Translations under genes and position numbers: made by a program
NCBI GenBank assembly: GCA_002304345.1
Contig: NEUU01000003.1
Location: 62,001-126,000, forward strand
Source: Verrucomicrobia bacterium Tous-C9LFEB
Lineage (GTDB): Bacteria; Verrucomicrobiota; Verrucomicrobiia; Methylacidiphilales; UBA1321
DNA length: 64,000 nt
Direction of reading: 5' to 3'
In this document: positions 34,996-42,733 of the stretch, one piece after another
How positions within the stretch are numbered: position 1 is the stretch's first letter
How the letters are laid out: each line of letters opens with the position of its first letter
The notes under the pieces: model-generated
Told to the model about the DNA's origin: nothing
The model's input: the letters and a program-made list of their open reading frames with translations, nothing else
Database searches by the model: none

Positions 34996-35625
34996 ATGTA
35001 TAAAAATCAAAAATGTCTCAGTGATGTCACACCCGCCCATCGCGGCTGGTCAACAAAAGGCTTCCTCTTCGGCGCCGTTCTGATGGCAACTTGTCTTCCC
35101 CTCGTCGCACAAAACAGCGAAACGACCACCACCACGACGACCAAAGCCGTGGCGGTACCCGTCGTCCAGACTCCCGTGAGTACGACGGAATCCGTAACGA
35201 CGAAAACGTCTGTGCAGACTCGGACGCTTTATTTGCGTGCCTCGTATCATGGCCAAGTCAAAAACGGTAACCAGGTATTTATTCGCCCGAGTGGACGAAT
35301 CTATGACGTGGATGCTGTCTATATCGGCCATCTCACGGATCTCAATGGGGATGACGTCAGCATGATTCCCTCGGATCGCCGGTACAAAATTCGCAACGTG
35401 AATGGCACGATCATCGCGTCCACGAAATTGACTTCGCTGTATGATAATGACCGCACGATCACATTGGCCCGTCAGGATGCGAATGGTCACTTGATCAGCG
35501 AGACGACTGAAACCATCAGCACCACCACCGTGCCTGCGGTTGTTGTGGTGCCGGTCGTCCCTGCGCAGTCGAGCACGACGACTACGACCACGCAGTCCGC
35601 CCCTGCCCGACTCACGATTCCGTAA
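34996..35625 (+). CDS. Secreted Thr-rich protein, unknown function
   Basis: From the ATG at 34996 the product is 209 residues, with a signal peptide (GFLFGAVLMATCLPLVAQ). It has Thr-rich low-complexity stretches at both ends of the mature chain (ETTTTTTTKAV and SSTTTTTTQS) that flank a 100-residue beta-rich middle (TLYLRASYHGQVKNGNQVFI...YDNDRTITLARQ). An upstream ATG at 34945 gives an over-long n-region. No family is recognised. A strong terminator follows at 35649. Confidence 0.6.
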   Translation: MYKNQKCLSDVTPAHRGWSTKGFLFGAVLMATCLPLVAQNSETTTTTTTKAVAVPVVQTPVSTTESVTTKTSVQTRTLYLRASYHGQVKNGNQVFIRPSGRIYDVDAVYIGHLTDLNGDDVSMIPSDRRYKIRNVNGTIIASTKLTSLYDNDRTITLARQDANGHLISETTETISTTTVPAVVVVPVVPAQSSTTTTTTQSAPARLTIP

Positions 35626-35648
35626 CGGCTGTCTCATAAAACAAGAAC

Positions 35649-35680
35649 CCCCAAGGTTAATCGCCTTGGGGTTTATTTTT
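35649..35680 (+). terminator. Rho-independent terminator
   Basis: An 8-bp stem CCCCAAGG/CCTTGGGG with a 7-base loop is followed by TTTATTTTT. It lies 24 bases after the stop of the Thr-rich secreted protein gene and marks the right end of the GC-rich core region. Confidence 0.85.
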
Positions 35681-35792
35681 AGGAGGGAACGTTATGGATT
35701 GTACCTCCCTTTCGGGAAAAAGATGCCTGTCCCCTTTCTTTCCGATTACATGTCACTCCTGAAATTGGTTGGAATTGTAATTTGAAAAGGAG

Positions 35793-36371
35793 TTACAAAA
35801 TAGATGTACGATTGATATCAGTCTTTGGATAAATGCCGCGCTCTTTCAATTTTTTTAATAAATTTGATGAGCCGCTTTGTCTCGCATACTCAAGTTCATC
35901 TATAGTAACTCCGTGACATCTCATTACCCCGTAGGTTATAGATGAGATCGAAGTTGTGGTATATACTTCAAAAACAATACCCCTGATACTTACGTCCTTT
36001 CCGGTCCATGAAGTAATATCCAATGTGTGCCCATCATCAAAACCGACCTCTAACGTCATTCTTCCAATATCCGTAAGAACAGATCTCACCCATTCCTCAT
36101 TGTTGGCTGTAGTCAAGATCTCATATCGACCACAAGAGGCCGGAATTTGTTCATTTCTGAGTGCGAGCTCGCATGAAACATAGGAAATAAAACCGTCACT
36201 ATCTACAGAACCCAATTTGCAAAAGTTCAACGGTCCACCTCCATCGAATCCAATAACCGCACTTATAGTATCTTTATTTACAACACCAGTTCCAGATTCA
36301 AGGGATCTAAATAATTCGCGGTAAAATGCTGTGACATTCATAATATGTCTACTCAGGTTAGACTGTTGCAT
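35793..36371 (-). CDS. Suppressor-of-fused (SUFU)-like protein
   Basis: A 192-residue cytoplasmic protein; M11 (36341, MNVTAFYREL) is an alternative start. Blocks such as FISYVSCELALRNEQIP, GRYEILTTANNEEWVRSVL, FDDGHTLDI and a C-terminal TIDELEYARQSGSSNLLKKL look like the bacterial SUFU family, in which some members serve as immunity proteins of polymorphic toxins. No toxin gene lies beside it. Its AT-rich base composition is unlike the core genes to its left, suggesting acquisition. The family name is from memory of the pattern. Confidence 0.5.
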   Translation of the reverse strand: MQQSNLSRHIMNVTAFYRELFRSLESGTGVVNKDTISAVIGFDGGGPLNFCKLGSVDSDGFISYVSCELALRNEQIPASCGRYEILTTANNEEWVRSVLTDIGRMTLEVGFDDGHTLDITSWTGKDVSIRGIVFEVYTTTSISSITYGVMRCHGVTIDELEYARQSGSSNLLKKLKERGIYPKTDINRTSIL

Positions 36372-36781
36372 GTTACTTTGAAAATAACTCCAAGTTCAAT
36401 CTGAACGGAAACAAATAAACCGTCAGGAACATTTTCAAAGTATCAGGAGATGTCTTTTTCCCATTTCAATTCGATCATCTCAGGACGACCAAGTACAACC
36501 GATTACACCCCATTCCTGAAATTGACCATGAACGTAGATTGAAACGGATTCGTCACCCCTCCTAAAACCACCTCCAATTTTACCCCCTGTTTTGTGTAGG
36601 TTTTTGTGTAACTTTGGGACAGACCAAGTGATTCCGAGGAGAGGAGAAAAGTGGTAGGTCACACGGGATGAGGTCGTCCCGAATTGGGGTGGAAAACTTT
36701 GTGTAACGTGAAAGAGAGTCCGTGGGTGGACATCATTTTGGGAACGAGCGGCTCAATTCTCGTTGTCCACTAAGGAGTTAG
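36372..36781. other. Gene-free stretch left of tRNA-Lys with possible integrase sites
   Basis: No gene is evident. TTTTGTGTA-type words occur at about 36592, 36603 and 36697, the last two sharing TTTGTGTAAC. The word GACCAAGTGATT occurs at about 36622 and again inside the tRNA anticodon arm at about 36810. A CCACTAA-GGAG-TTAGTGG palindrome at 36767-36784 overlaps the CCA end of the tRNA and could form its terminator stem. Such clustered short repeats beside a tRNA can be phage-type attachment-site arms. Confidence 0.4.
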
Positions 36782-36857
36782 TGGTGCCCCGGCAAGGACT
36801 CGAACCTTGGACCAAGTGATTAAGAGTCACCTGCTCTACCAACTGAGCTACCGAGGC
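36782..36857 (-). tRNA. tRNA-Lys (anticodon CTT)
   Basis: Read on the reverse strand, a 76-base cloverleaf with encoded CCA. The acceptor stem is GCCTCGG/CCGGGGC with discriminator A, the D arm is GCTC-AGTTGGTA-GAGC, the anticodon arm is GGTGA-CTCTTAA-TCACT (anticodon CTT, reading AAG) and the T arm is CAAGG-TTCGAGT-CCTTG. All stems pair, with one G-T pair in the acceptor. An integrase gene begins 16 bases beyond its 5' end. Confidence 0.95.
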
Positions 36858-36873
36858 ATTAAACTGATTTCCA

Positions 36874-38130
36874 ATGACTTCAGAGACATCTGCTCACAGG
36901 AACTTTGACTTTTATACGGTGTTTTTATACAGTTTGGCAAGAATTAATTGCAAACCTGTGAAAAACTCCGCAACGCCCGGTTGGACGAAAACCAATGTGC
37001 CGAATCTCTACCGTCACAGCAATGGTAGATACTACGCGAGAATTTTTGTTGGTGGCAAGGAAATTTGGAAATCTCTTAAGACAACGCTTAAGTCTGTCGC
37101 GGAAGAGAAGTTACAAGTACTGAGGGGTAATGCACGGCAGCAGCGATCTAAGGGGATAAAGGTGGCTGAGGGTACAATTACCTTTGCCGAAGCCGTTGAA
37201 ATCTACCGCCAGAACTTCCAGCGTAGCGTGGAAATAGCCGAAGGCACCAAACGCTTCCAGGAGGCTGGGATCAAGCGCATTTTCAAAACATGGCCCGAGA
37301 TTGGTGGGCTTAACATCAGGAAGATCACCGTTCCAATGGTGCGTGAATGGGCATTAAGGGTGAGGTCAAGTGCGACTCCGCACATTCCCAACGGGGCTCA
37401 TAAGCCTTCCCGGAATTCAACCGGGGTCTCGGCCACGACATTTAATTCTGCTTTGGATGCTCTGCGCCATGTACTTGATATTGCGGTGGAGTCTGGGCAT
37501 CTGTTTGTGAATCCAGCGCGAGATAAAAGCATCAAGCGGGGGCGACAAAAAACGAAACGATTGCTGTTGCCTAGCCGGACACAATTCTTGGCAGTTGTTA
37601 AGGAGATCGAAAACGCTGGCTGCCGCGATAATATGGCTGCCTCAGAAATGGTTCGTCTCCTTGCCTATACCGGTGCGCGTCAAACGGAGGCCAATAATAT
37701 CCTGTGGAGGGACGTGAATTTCAGTAGTGGACGCATCACCTTGCGAGTGACCAAAAACGGCGAGCCTCGTGATGTCCCTATGATTTCTGAATGTCGAACC
37801 TTACTCGAAAAAATGAGAGGGGATCGGAAGGACGAACCACTTGAAACGCCTGTTCTTCAATTGAAAGAGTGCCGGGGTTTTCTCGAACGAGCTTGCAAGA
37901 AAGCGGCTGCACCTCGAATCGGTCACCATGATCTACGCCACCTATTCGCCACCACAGCCATTGAAGCGGGTATCGACATTCCCACTGTGGCAAAGATTAT
38001 GGGGCATAAGGACGGAGGGGCGCTCGCAATGAAGGTGTATGGCCACTTGCGCGACGAACACGCCCAAGCCGCCATGTCGAAGGTGAGCTTTGGTTCTTTG
38101 GATAAGAAGGAAAACGCTGTTAAAACTTGA
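36874..38130 (+). CDS. Tyrosine recombinase / phage-type integrase
   Basis: A 418-residue site-specific recombinase. An SAM-like core-binding domain (about 85-200) precedes the catalytic domain with Arg I in LLAYTGARQTEANN (near 268), the HDLRHLFATTAIEAG box with His and Arg II (near 350), GHKDGG and the nucleophile Tyr in MKVYGHLRDEH (near 388). All catalytic residues appear intact. The ATG is 16 bases from tRNA-Lys, leaving almost no room for a promoter, so the true start may be the GTG at 36958. The stop is followed in frame by the tail of another integrase. Confidence 0.9.
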   Translation: MTSETSAHRNFDFYTVFLYSLARINCKPVKNSATPGWTKTNVPNLYRHSNGRYYARIFVGGKEIWKSLKTTLKSVAEEKLQVLRGNARQQRSKGIKVAEGTITFAEAVEIYRQNFQRSVEIAEGTKRFQEAGIKRIFKTWPEIGGLNIRKITVPMVREWALRVRSSATPHIPNGAHKPSRNSTGVSATTFNSALDALRHVLDIAVESGHLFVNPARDKSIKRGRQKTKRLLLPSRTQFLAVVKEIENAGCRDNMAASEMVRLLAYTGARQTEANNILWRDVNFSSGRITLRVTKNGEPRDVPMISECRTLLEKMRGDRKDEPLETPVLQLKECRGFLERACKKAAAPRIGHHDLRHLFATTAIEAGIDIPTVAKIMGHKDGGALAMKVYGHLRDEHAQAAMSKVSFGSLDKKENAVKT

Positions 38131-38229
38131 GAAAAGAGTGCGAATGAACTTGCTATGCACACTGATGGATATCTCCGTAGAGAACACAGTCAGGCGCAAG
38201 CTCAGAAAGTAAGCTTTACCACAATTTAA
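38131..38229 (+). pseudogene. Relic C-terminal tail of a second integrase
   Basis: Directly after the integrase TGA, and in the same frame, 32 codons encode a tail including LAMHTDGYLRREHSQAQAQ and KVSF. It lines up with the integrase's own LAMKVYGHLRDEHAQAAMS and KVSF. At the place of the catalytic Tyr the relic has Asp. It is too short to function and looks like the remnant of a related but different integrase. Confidence 0.75.
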
Positions 38230-38235
38230 TTTATT

Positions 38236-39075
38236 ATGTTTCATCAGCCAGGAAAGAAAAACAAGATTCAAAAGGCTTACGAGAGCATCGGTAAAGATTA
38301 TGCCTGGTGGTGGGTCGATCTCCCCAAGACCTTTCAAAAGATAAAGAAGGCTCCAGATCCTCTGAAGCTAAATCTATCACTTTCTGAGAAATCATTTTGG
38401 GAAATGTTTTCTCAAAGCGCCTATTTGTATGAGCTTCATAAACGAAAAAAGGGGAAATACCTTTTTGAAAAGCCTTGGCCCGAAATCACGACAGAGCAAA
38501 AAACATCACTCCTCGATTTGAAGTTGGTCGAAGAAGAACCCATCTGCAGAGAAGATCATTTGAGAGCCTATAAGGCAATTCGAGACGACTTAATCTTGCT
38601 TCTCAAGCAGAGACGCTGCATTAGCAATCAGCTTTTTAAAAGTGATGATTGGGACAAAGTCGTCGCACAGATATTCAAGGAATTAGACATAGCAGTTGAT
38701 GCGGAAATCAAGGAGAAGCCTGACGACCAATTTCGGAATTGGACAGCTGTGCATTTGAGATCATACAATCTCAATCAAACACGCCATCAAGCGATGGTGG
38801 CCTTCACCCGTTGGAGAGATCGGCAGTACAAGCTAATTTGCCCCAACAAGCCTGAAAAAAAGGATGGTACGGCGACTAACGCCTTGAAACTATTTCCTCG
38901 GCTGGAGGCTTTCGATTTGTATTACCTGGAAAATATTCAGTCTTCGACATTACTTTCTCGCCATAGAAGTAGTCTAAAATTAGTTCAGGACGATTTAACT
39001 ATAGTAGACATGCTGAAATGGCCCTCACCCAACTATGGGCAGGTACACGTCACTGAGCATAGCTGCCACGCTTGA
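38236..39075 (+). CDS. Unknown 279-residue protein, island cargo
   Basis: A Lys- and aromatic-rich cytoplasmic protein without signal peptide or membrane span. The N-terminal WWWVDLPKTFQKIKKAPD, the middle AYKAIRDDLILLLKQRR and a later QTRHQAMVAFTRWRDRQYK look helical. No catalytic motif or known domain is recognised. Its AT-rich codon use matches the island rather than the core. Its 3' end overlaps the end of the convergent XRE gene by 26 bases. It directly follows the integrase and relic tail. Confidence 0.55.
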   Translation: MFHQPGKKNKIQKAYESIGKDYAWWWVDLPKTFQKIKKAPDPLKLNLSLSEKSFWEMFSQSAYLYELHKRKKGKYLFEKPWPEITTEQKTSLLDLKLVEEEPICREDHLRAYKAIRDDLILLLKQRRCISNQLFKSDDWDKVVAQIFKELDIAVDAEIKEKPDDQFRNWTAVHLRSYNLNQTRHQAMVAFTRWRDRQYKLICPNKPEKKDGTATNALKLFPRLEAFDLYYLENIQSSTLLSRHRSSLKLVQDDLTIVDMLKWPSPNYGQVHVTEHSCHA

Positions 39076-39298
39076 ACAGATCGGCCACGGGTACTTTCAA
39101 GGCTTTGGCAATGGCCTCGATCTCGTAATCCCTCAAGAACCGGTCTTCGTTCTCGATCCGGGCTAATCCGGTACGGTCGAGATAAATCCCTCTTGCTGCC
39201 AGTCTGGCTACGAGATCTTCTTGGCTCACACGAGGCTTGGCAGCTTTGCGTAAAGCCTGGATGCGTTTACCCAGAATGTTTTTACCTTGTACGGCCAT
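39050..39298 (-). CDS. XRE-family transcriptional regulator 1
   Basis: An 82-residue helix-turn-helix protein from the ATG at 39298 (MAVQGKNILGKRIQALRKAA). The XRE domain covers about residues 10-75, with VSQEDLVARLAARG and LDRTGLARIENEDR as the recognition region and ALKVPVADLF at the end. Two GTGC-N7-GCAC palindromes at 39303-39317 and 39350-39364 lie just upstream, the nearer one 4 bases from the start codon, suggesting autorepression. A GTG at 39364 would extend the protein into these sites and is less likely. Confidence 0.8.
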   Translation of the reverse strand: MAVQGKNILGKRIQALRKAAKPRVSQEDLVARLAARGIYLDRTGLARIENEDRFLRDYEIEAIAKALKVPVADLFKRGSYAQ

Positions 39299-39301
39299 AG
39301 T

Positions 39302-39365
39302 CGTGCGAAATCCGCACGCTTGACTATGACCAAGAAAGGAGGCTATTTTGTGCAATAATTGCACA
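39302..39365. promoter_or_regulatory. Paired palindromic operators of XRE regulator 1
   Basis: CGTGCGAAATCCGCACG (39302-39318) and TGTGCAATAATTGCACA (39349-39365) are both palindromes sharing GTGC-N7-GCAC. Their centres are 47 bases apart. Their place directly ahead of the XRE gene is what an autoregulated repressor would need. Confidence 0.6.
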
Positions 39366-39521
39366 GTTTATAAGTATGGAACCTTCCATGGGATTGAGGA
39401 GATCGACACAGCAGAAACTTCAGTGCGGCGTTACCCGTCAGACTGACTGTCGTCCCGTCCATTCAGGGAACGTCCCCTTGGGCGACCTTCACACCAAGCT
39501 AGAGAGTCCTCTAAGCCGAGG

Positions 39522-39788
39522 CTATTTGTGGACGCGACTACTGGTTACTTTCTTGGCTAGCTTGGTTCCCGTAGGACATTGGGGAGCGAGAAATTCATGC
39601 ACGTCCAAGGAAAAGGCGGCGGCTAATCGTTCCACTGTGCTCAACCAGATTTCCTTTTTGCGACAGGCTTCGATCTGCTGGAGGAAGTTCTGGGAGAAGT
39701 CGGCAACCTCGGCCAATTCTTGCTGGGTGAGATTATGCCTTTCGCGCAATTCACGCAGCCGTTTGCTGACTTTTTCGATGGATTTCAC
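39522..39788 (-). CDS. XRE-family transcriptional regulator 2
   Basis: An 88-residue protein made almost entirely of one XRE helix-turn-helix (RLRELRERHNLTQQELAEVA, SQNFLQQIEACRKK, LSTVERLAAAFSLDVHEFL). The start is a GTG at 39788. It diverges from the membrane/secreted gene run starting at 39859. The 70-base region between them has direct AGTGATCG repeats (39792-39799 and 39827-39834) and a TTGACA box at 39813, so it may repress both itself and that run. Confidence 0.8.
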   Translation of the reverse strand: MKSIEKVSKRLRELRERHNLTQQELAEVADFSQNFLQQIEACRKKEIWLSTVERLAAAFSLDVHEFLAPQCPTGTKLAKKVTSSRVHK

Positions 39789-39858
39789 CCAAGTGATCGT
39801 GGGGGATGCTTCTTGACATTGTTACCAGTGATCGCTTGGATTTTTAGGGGGATAAACT
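39789..39858. promoter_or_regulatory. Divergent control region of XRE regulator 2
   Basis: A TTGACA box (39813-39818) lies between two AGTGATCG copies at 39792-39799 and 39827-39834. CCAAGTGATC and GATCGCTTGG (39789-39798, 39830-39839) form an imperfect inverted pair. A poor -10 (TTGGAT) sits at 17-base spacing, suggesting an activated or tightly regulated promoter. Confidence 0.45.
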
Positions 39859-40227
39859 ATGAATGCAAAGTCGACTGAGTGGTTGATCAGGGCAGGATGC
39901 GGAGCCGCAGGAGTGCTTTTCGGGGTCGGAGTCAAAGTGGTTTATGACAACGTGACGCAGGCTCAAGATCAGGAGCAGTTCATTAAAGCGGAGAGGGAAA
40001 CTCAGGAAGTTATCGAGCGGGTGGTTAACAGGATTCACTCGATTGGTCAGGAAATCGACCGCCTGAAAAAAGCCGCCACGCAAGATCGAGCCCGTATTGC
40101 GGAGTTGGAGCGGGAATTAGCCGAATCAGAAAAGCAGAGGGAAGACCTCACGAAAGAACGGGAAATGGCTCTTTTCGATAGGACTTCGAATTCCGAGCCA
40201 GGTGACGTTTTTGTGAGAGTGACATGA
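39859..40227 (+). CDS. Membrane-anchored coiled-coil protein
   Basis: A 122-residue protein with a short hydrophobic segment near residues 10-29 (IRAGCGAAGVLFGVGVKVVY) followed by a long charged coiled coil from 35 to 105 (RIHSIGQEIDRLKKAATQ, RIAELERELAESEKQREDL). No known family. Its stop overlaps the next ATG (ATGA at 40224-40227), so translation is probably coupled to the following frame. It is the first gene of the run divergent from XRE regulator 2. Confidence 0.6.
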   Translation: MNAKSTEWLIRAGCGAAGVLFGVGVKVVYDNVTQAQDQEQFIKAERETQEVIERVVNRIHSIGQEIDRLKKAATQDRARIAELERELAESEKQREDLTKEREMALFDRTSNSEPGDVFVRVT

Positions 40228-40532
40228 ATATCCAGACGACAAATCACAGGGCGATCCTCCACGCCTGCGACGACAAATTGGCTCGCCTCCAGCAGAGTTG
40301 TCGGACGGACGAACCGTTGAGCGAAGCTCTGTTGGCGACTCACCCTGGCCGCAGTGGTTTGCCTTTGTCGGACACAGCATTCCCTCTCTGCGGTGGGAGC
40401 TTTACGGAAAACGGGAGATGGCGGCGAAGCAGGGCAGGGAAATCGTTCGTCAAAAGTGGGCGCAAATCCGGGCAGAACTCAATCGCATGGAGTCGGCAGG
40501 CAGCGTTTAACGAAGGCGAGGTATCGGGATGA
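40224..40532 (+). CDS. Small coupled ORF with apparent frameshift
   Basis: This frame is linked by ATGA overlaps to both neighbours, which argues that it is translated. However, only its first 40 or so residues (HRAILHACDDKLARLQQS) look protein-like; after about 40335 the plausible coding shifts to another frame ending at a TAA at 40510, with WPQWFAFVGHSIPSLRWELY and REIVRQKWAQIRAELNRME. A TTG at 40298 could start that second frame alone. It may be a frameshifted gene, two overlapping genes or a base-call error. Function is unknown. Confidence 0.35.
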   Translation: MNIQTTNHRAILHACDDKLARLQQSCRTDEPLSEALLATHPGRSGLPLSDTAFPLCGGSFTENGRWRRSRAGKSFVKSGRKSGQNSIAWSRQAAFNEGEVSG

Positions 40533-41809
40533 TTCTTCTTCGTGTACTGCCTTTTACTTTGGCGTTCCTGTTTCTTCTGACCAATTCGCACGGTGCCGCA
40601 GACGTAAAAGGAATCGTCATTTACGAGCCTTTTGATGGGGCAACGCCGAAGATTATTCCATTCACGGAAATGGCGTGGGTTTCAGGGGCGTTCGCCATCG
40701 TCACAACACCGACGTCGACGTTTAACCTTCAGGCCTATGCGGCACAGCACATCATTTACCTGAACGAGGATTATTGGAGGGCGGTGGATACAAATCCCAG
40801 ATTAGCCTCCTACCGTTCTGATTTTAAGGGCAAGGAGATGGTCTTGTTGCAGAATTTTCCTACCCTTGAGCAACCTCGGGATTATGAGTCTCTCACCAAA
40901 ACGCTGCATATCATGGAGGAACTCACCCACAGGTATCCCGATCTGAATCAGTATCTGTCCAAAGCAAAATCCACCCTCAGCCAGGAGGAAGGAAAATTTA
41001 AGCAAGGGCTTCGTAAAATCGATGGGAAGTGGCTTACCACCGTCGAGTATCAGCGGCTGCTGGATTCGAAGAAGACTCCTGAACTCAAGGCCAACGATAA
41101 CGTCCTGATCACTAAAGACGGGAAGCGTTATGAGAAATATACAGTCTCCCGGATCAGTCAGAGTGGCGTCTCCATTATTTATACAGAGGGCGCGGCCACC
41201 ATTGCCTTCGATAACTTGCCTGAGGATCTTTCATTTTTGAATGAGGCGCAGAAAAAGCAACTGGCCGCTGCGAAAGCAGCTGCTCAAAATGCAACGGCTC
41301 CCACCTCCCAGACGCAAAAGGGTGATGGAGTTCAGGTCCATAATACGGGTTCCTCTCAGCTCACCAGTGCTGAGGACAGTGAGCTAGACGGGCTGATGAA
41401 GTCTTACGGCGAGTACTGGGAAGTGGTGATTAAACGCAAATTATCCGCCAAAGACTTTCCCATTTTCCGCACCAAAGAGATCTACGAGGTGCTGGTGATA
41501 GGCTATTCGCCCACTCAGTTCAGGAGGCGAGATCCAATGACGGCAACGCCCATGGAAACGCCTGATGTCAGTATTGCGATAGCCATCCAAAACCGAAGCA
41601 CCGAACCGGTTTTGGCCATACTCGTTACCACGCAAACCAGATTCACCTCAGCAGGTAAGGCGGAGATTTTAGGCATACGGGGCGTGCCGGTGAATGTCAC
41701 CATGCAGGATGGATTCGAGAAGGCCATCCCTGTGTTGCAGGAAATCGAACCGGTCCCAACCATGGAAAATAGAATTCGAGATTTACTGGAGAAATCCAGA
41801 AAGAAATAA
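40529..41809 (+). CDS. Secreted protein with a LPE-type beta module, unknown
   Basis: A 426-residue exported protein with a signal peptide (LLRVLPFTLAFLFLLTNSHG). Residues 20-160 hold a mixed domain, 160-250 a small module (VLITKDGKRYEKYTVSRISQ...IAFDNLPEDL) also present in the thioredoxin-like protein at 33922-34830, then an Ala/Gln linker and a C-terminal domain from 285 with GLMKSYGEYWEVVIKRKL. No enzyme motif is recognised. Its ATG overlaps the previous frame's stop. It is the third member of the run divergent from XRE regulator 2. Confidence 0.6.
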   Translation: MILLRVLPFTLAFLFLLTNSHGAADVKGIVIYEPFDGATPKIIPFTEMAWVSGAFAIVTTPTSTFNLQAYAAQHIIYLNEDYWRAVDTNPRLASYRSDFKGKEMVLLQNFPTLEQPRDYESLTKTLHIMEELTHRYPDLNQYLSKAKSTLSQEEGKFKQGLRKIDGKWLTTVEYQRLLDSKKTPELKANDNVLITKDGKRYEKYTVSRISQSGVSIIYTEGAATIAFDNLPEDLSFLNEAQKKQLAAAKAAAQNATAPTSQTQKGDGVQVHNTGSSQLTSAEDSELDGLMKSYGEYWEVVIKRKLSAKDFPIFRTKEIYEVLVIGYSPTQFRRRDPMTATPMETPDVSIAIAIQNRSTEPVLAILVTTQTRFTSAGKAEILGIRGVPVNVTMQDGFEKAIPVLQEIEPVPTMENRIRDLLEKSRKK

Positions 41810-41872
41810 ACGCTTATAACACGGAATCACCTGAATTCGCAGGCCAGTTCTCCATGTAAGAAAAATGTCCCC

Positions 41873-42733
41873 ATGACACATCCTTTCCCTATTTCCTCCC
41901 TATCCAGAACAAAGGGCATCAATGGCCTGATCTTGGCTCTTTGGCTTGCCGTCAATCCGTTCACTGCAAATGCCGCCATTGATGATCCACTGACCGATTA
42001 CTGCGATCTGCGCTATTTCACTTGTAATAAAACGGGCACAAATGCTGGTTACCGATTGCCCGGTGATGTGCGTGTCTCCGCTGACTTCTACTGTGGGCTC
42101 ATGAAGGAGGCTACTTATGAAAGACCTCGTGAATACAATTCCACCAAATTTCTACCTCTGCCGGATAATCTCGATCAGCAGATTCTAAATGAGAACTTGG
42201 GTGGCTCCGAGTGGGTTGTGGAGAATACTCGATCTGACCCGCAGGATAATTCCACCGATACCCATTGGATACGTAAGGACGATTATCTTCACGCAACAAC
42301 GCGAAAGATTGGAGGTCAGCTTGTCTACGTGCGGGTGTGGAAAGAATATTCTGAATCTGAAGAACTCCAGCTTCCTGCGAGAAAGAATCCTGAGACCGTT
42401 ACCTTGGAGGACATCGAAGCCATGGCGGAATTCCTCAAGATCAACCAGGCTGTTAAAGCTACTAGAGTACTCAGCGTGGAAGTGAAAAAGCATGCCATCA
42501 TCGAGGCGGAACTCTCCTATATCCGCTATTCGAAGAAACGCTGGAACATGGCTGCCGCTGAAGCCACCAAGATTCTAGAAATGGAAGGACTCCAGTCCTA
42601 TGTGAAGGAGTGGCTTAACTGGGTGATCAAGGGGTCCAATGCTTGTGATCCTGAGCAACTGGCAGAGTTCCACATTGCAGCAGAGCAGTTGCAGGAACAC
42701 TTTGCTGACGTCCGGAAGATGGCTCAGCCGTGA
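41873..42733 (+). CDS. Secreted protein, unknown function
   Basis: A 286-residue protein with a signal peptide (INGLILALWLAVNPFTANA). The mature part has an N-terminal domain with three cysteines (DYCDLRYFTCNKTG, DFYCGLM) and a helical C-terminal third (SVEVKKHAIIEAELSYIRYS, WNMAAAEATKILEMEGLQ) that looks like TPR-type helices. It follows the 40529 gene by 63 bases and completes the run. No family is recognised. A CTCTCC-TAAAAA-GGAGAG hairpin lies at 42918-42935. Confidence 0.6.
   Translation: MTHPFPISSLSRTKGINGLILALWLAVNPFTANAAIDDPLTDYCDLRYFTCNKTGTNAGYRLPGDVRVSADFYCGLMKEATYERPREYNSTKFLPLPDNLDQQILNENLGGSEWVVENTRSDPQDNSTDTHWIRKDDYLHATTRKIGGQLVYVRVWKEYSESEELQLPARKNPETVTLEDIEAMAEFLKINQAVKATRVLSVEVKKHAIIEAELSYIRYSKKRWNMAAAEATKILEMEGLQSYVKEWLNWVIKGSNACDPEQLAEFHIAAEQLQEHFADVRKMAQP

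Noticed and set aside
39050..39788. Toxin-antitoxin pair formed by the two XRE genes
   Set aside because: Neither neighbour has a toxin-like fold or size (no RelE/HigB-type gene overlaps them), so they are described as regulators only.
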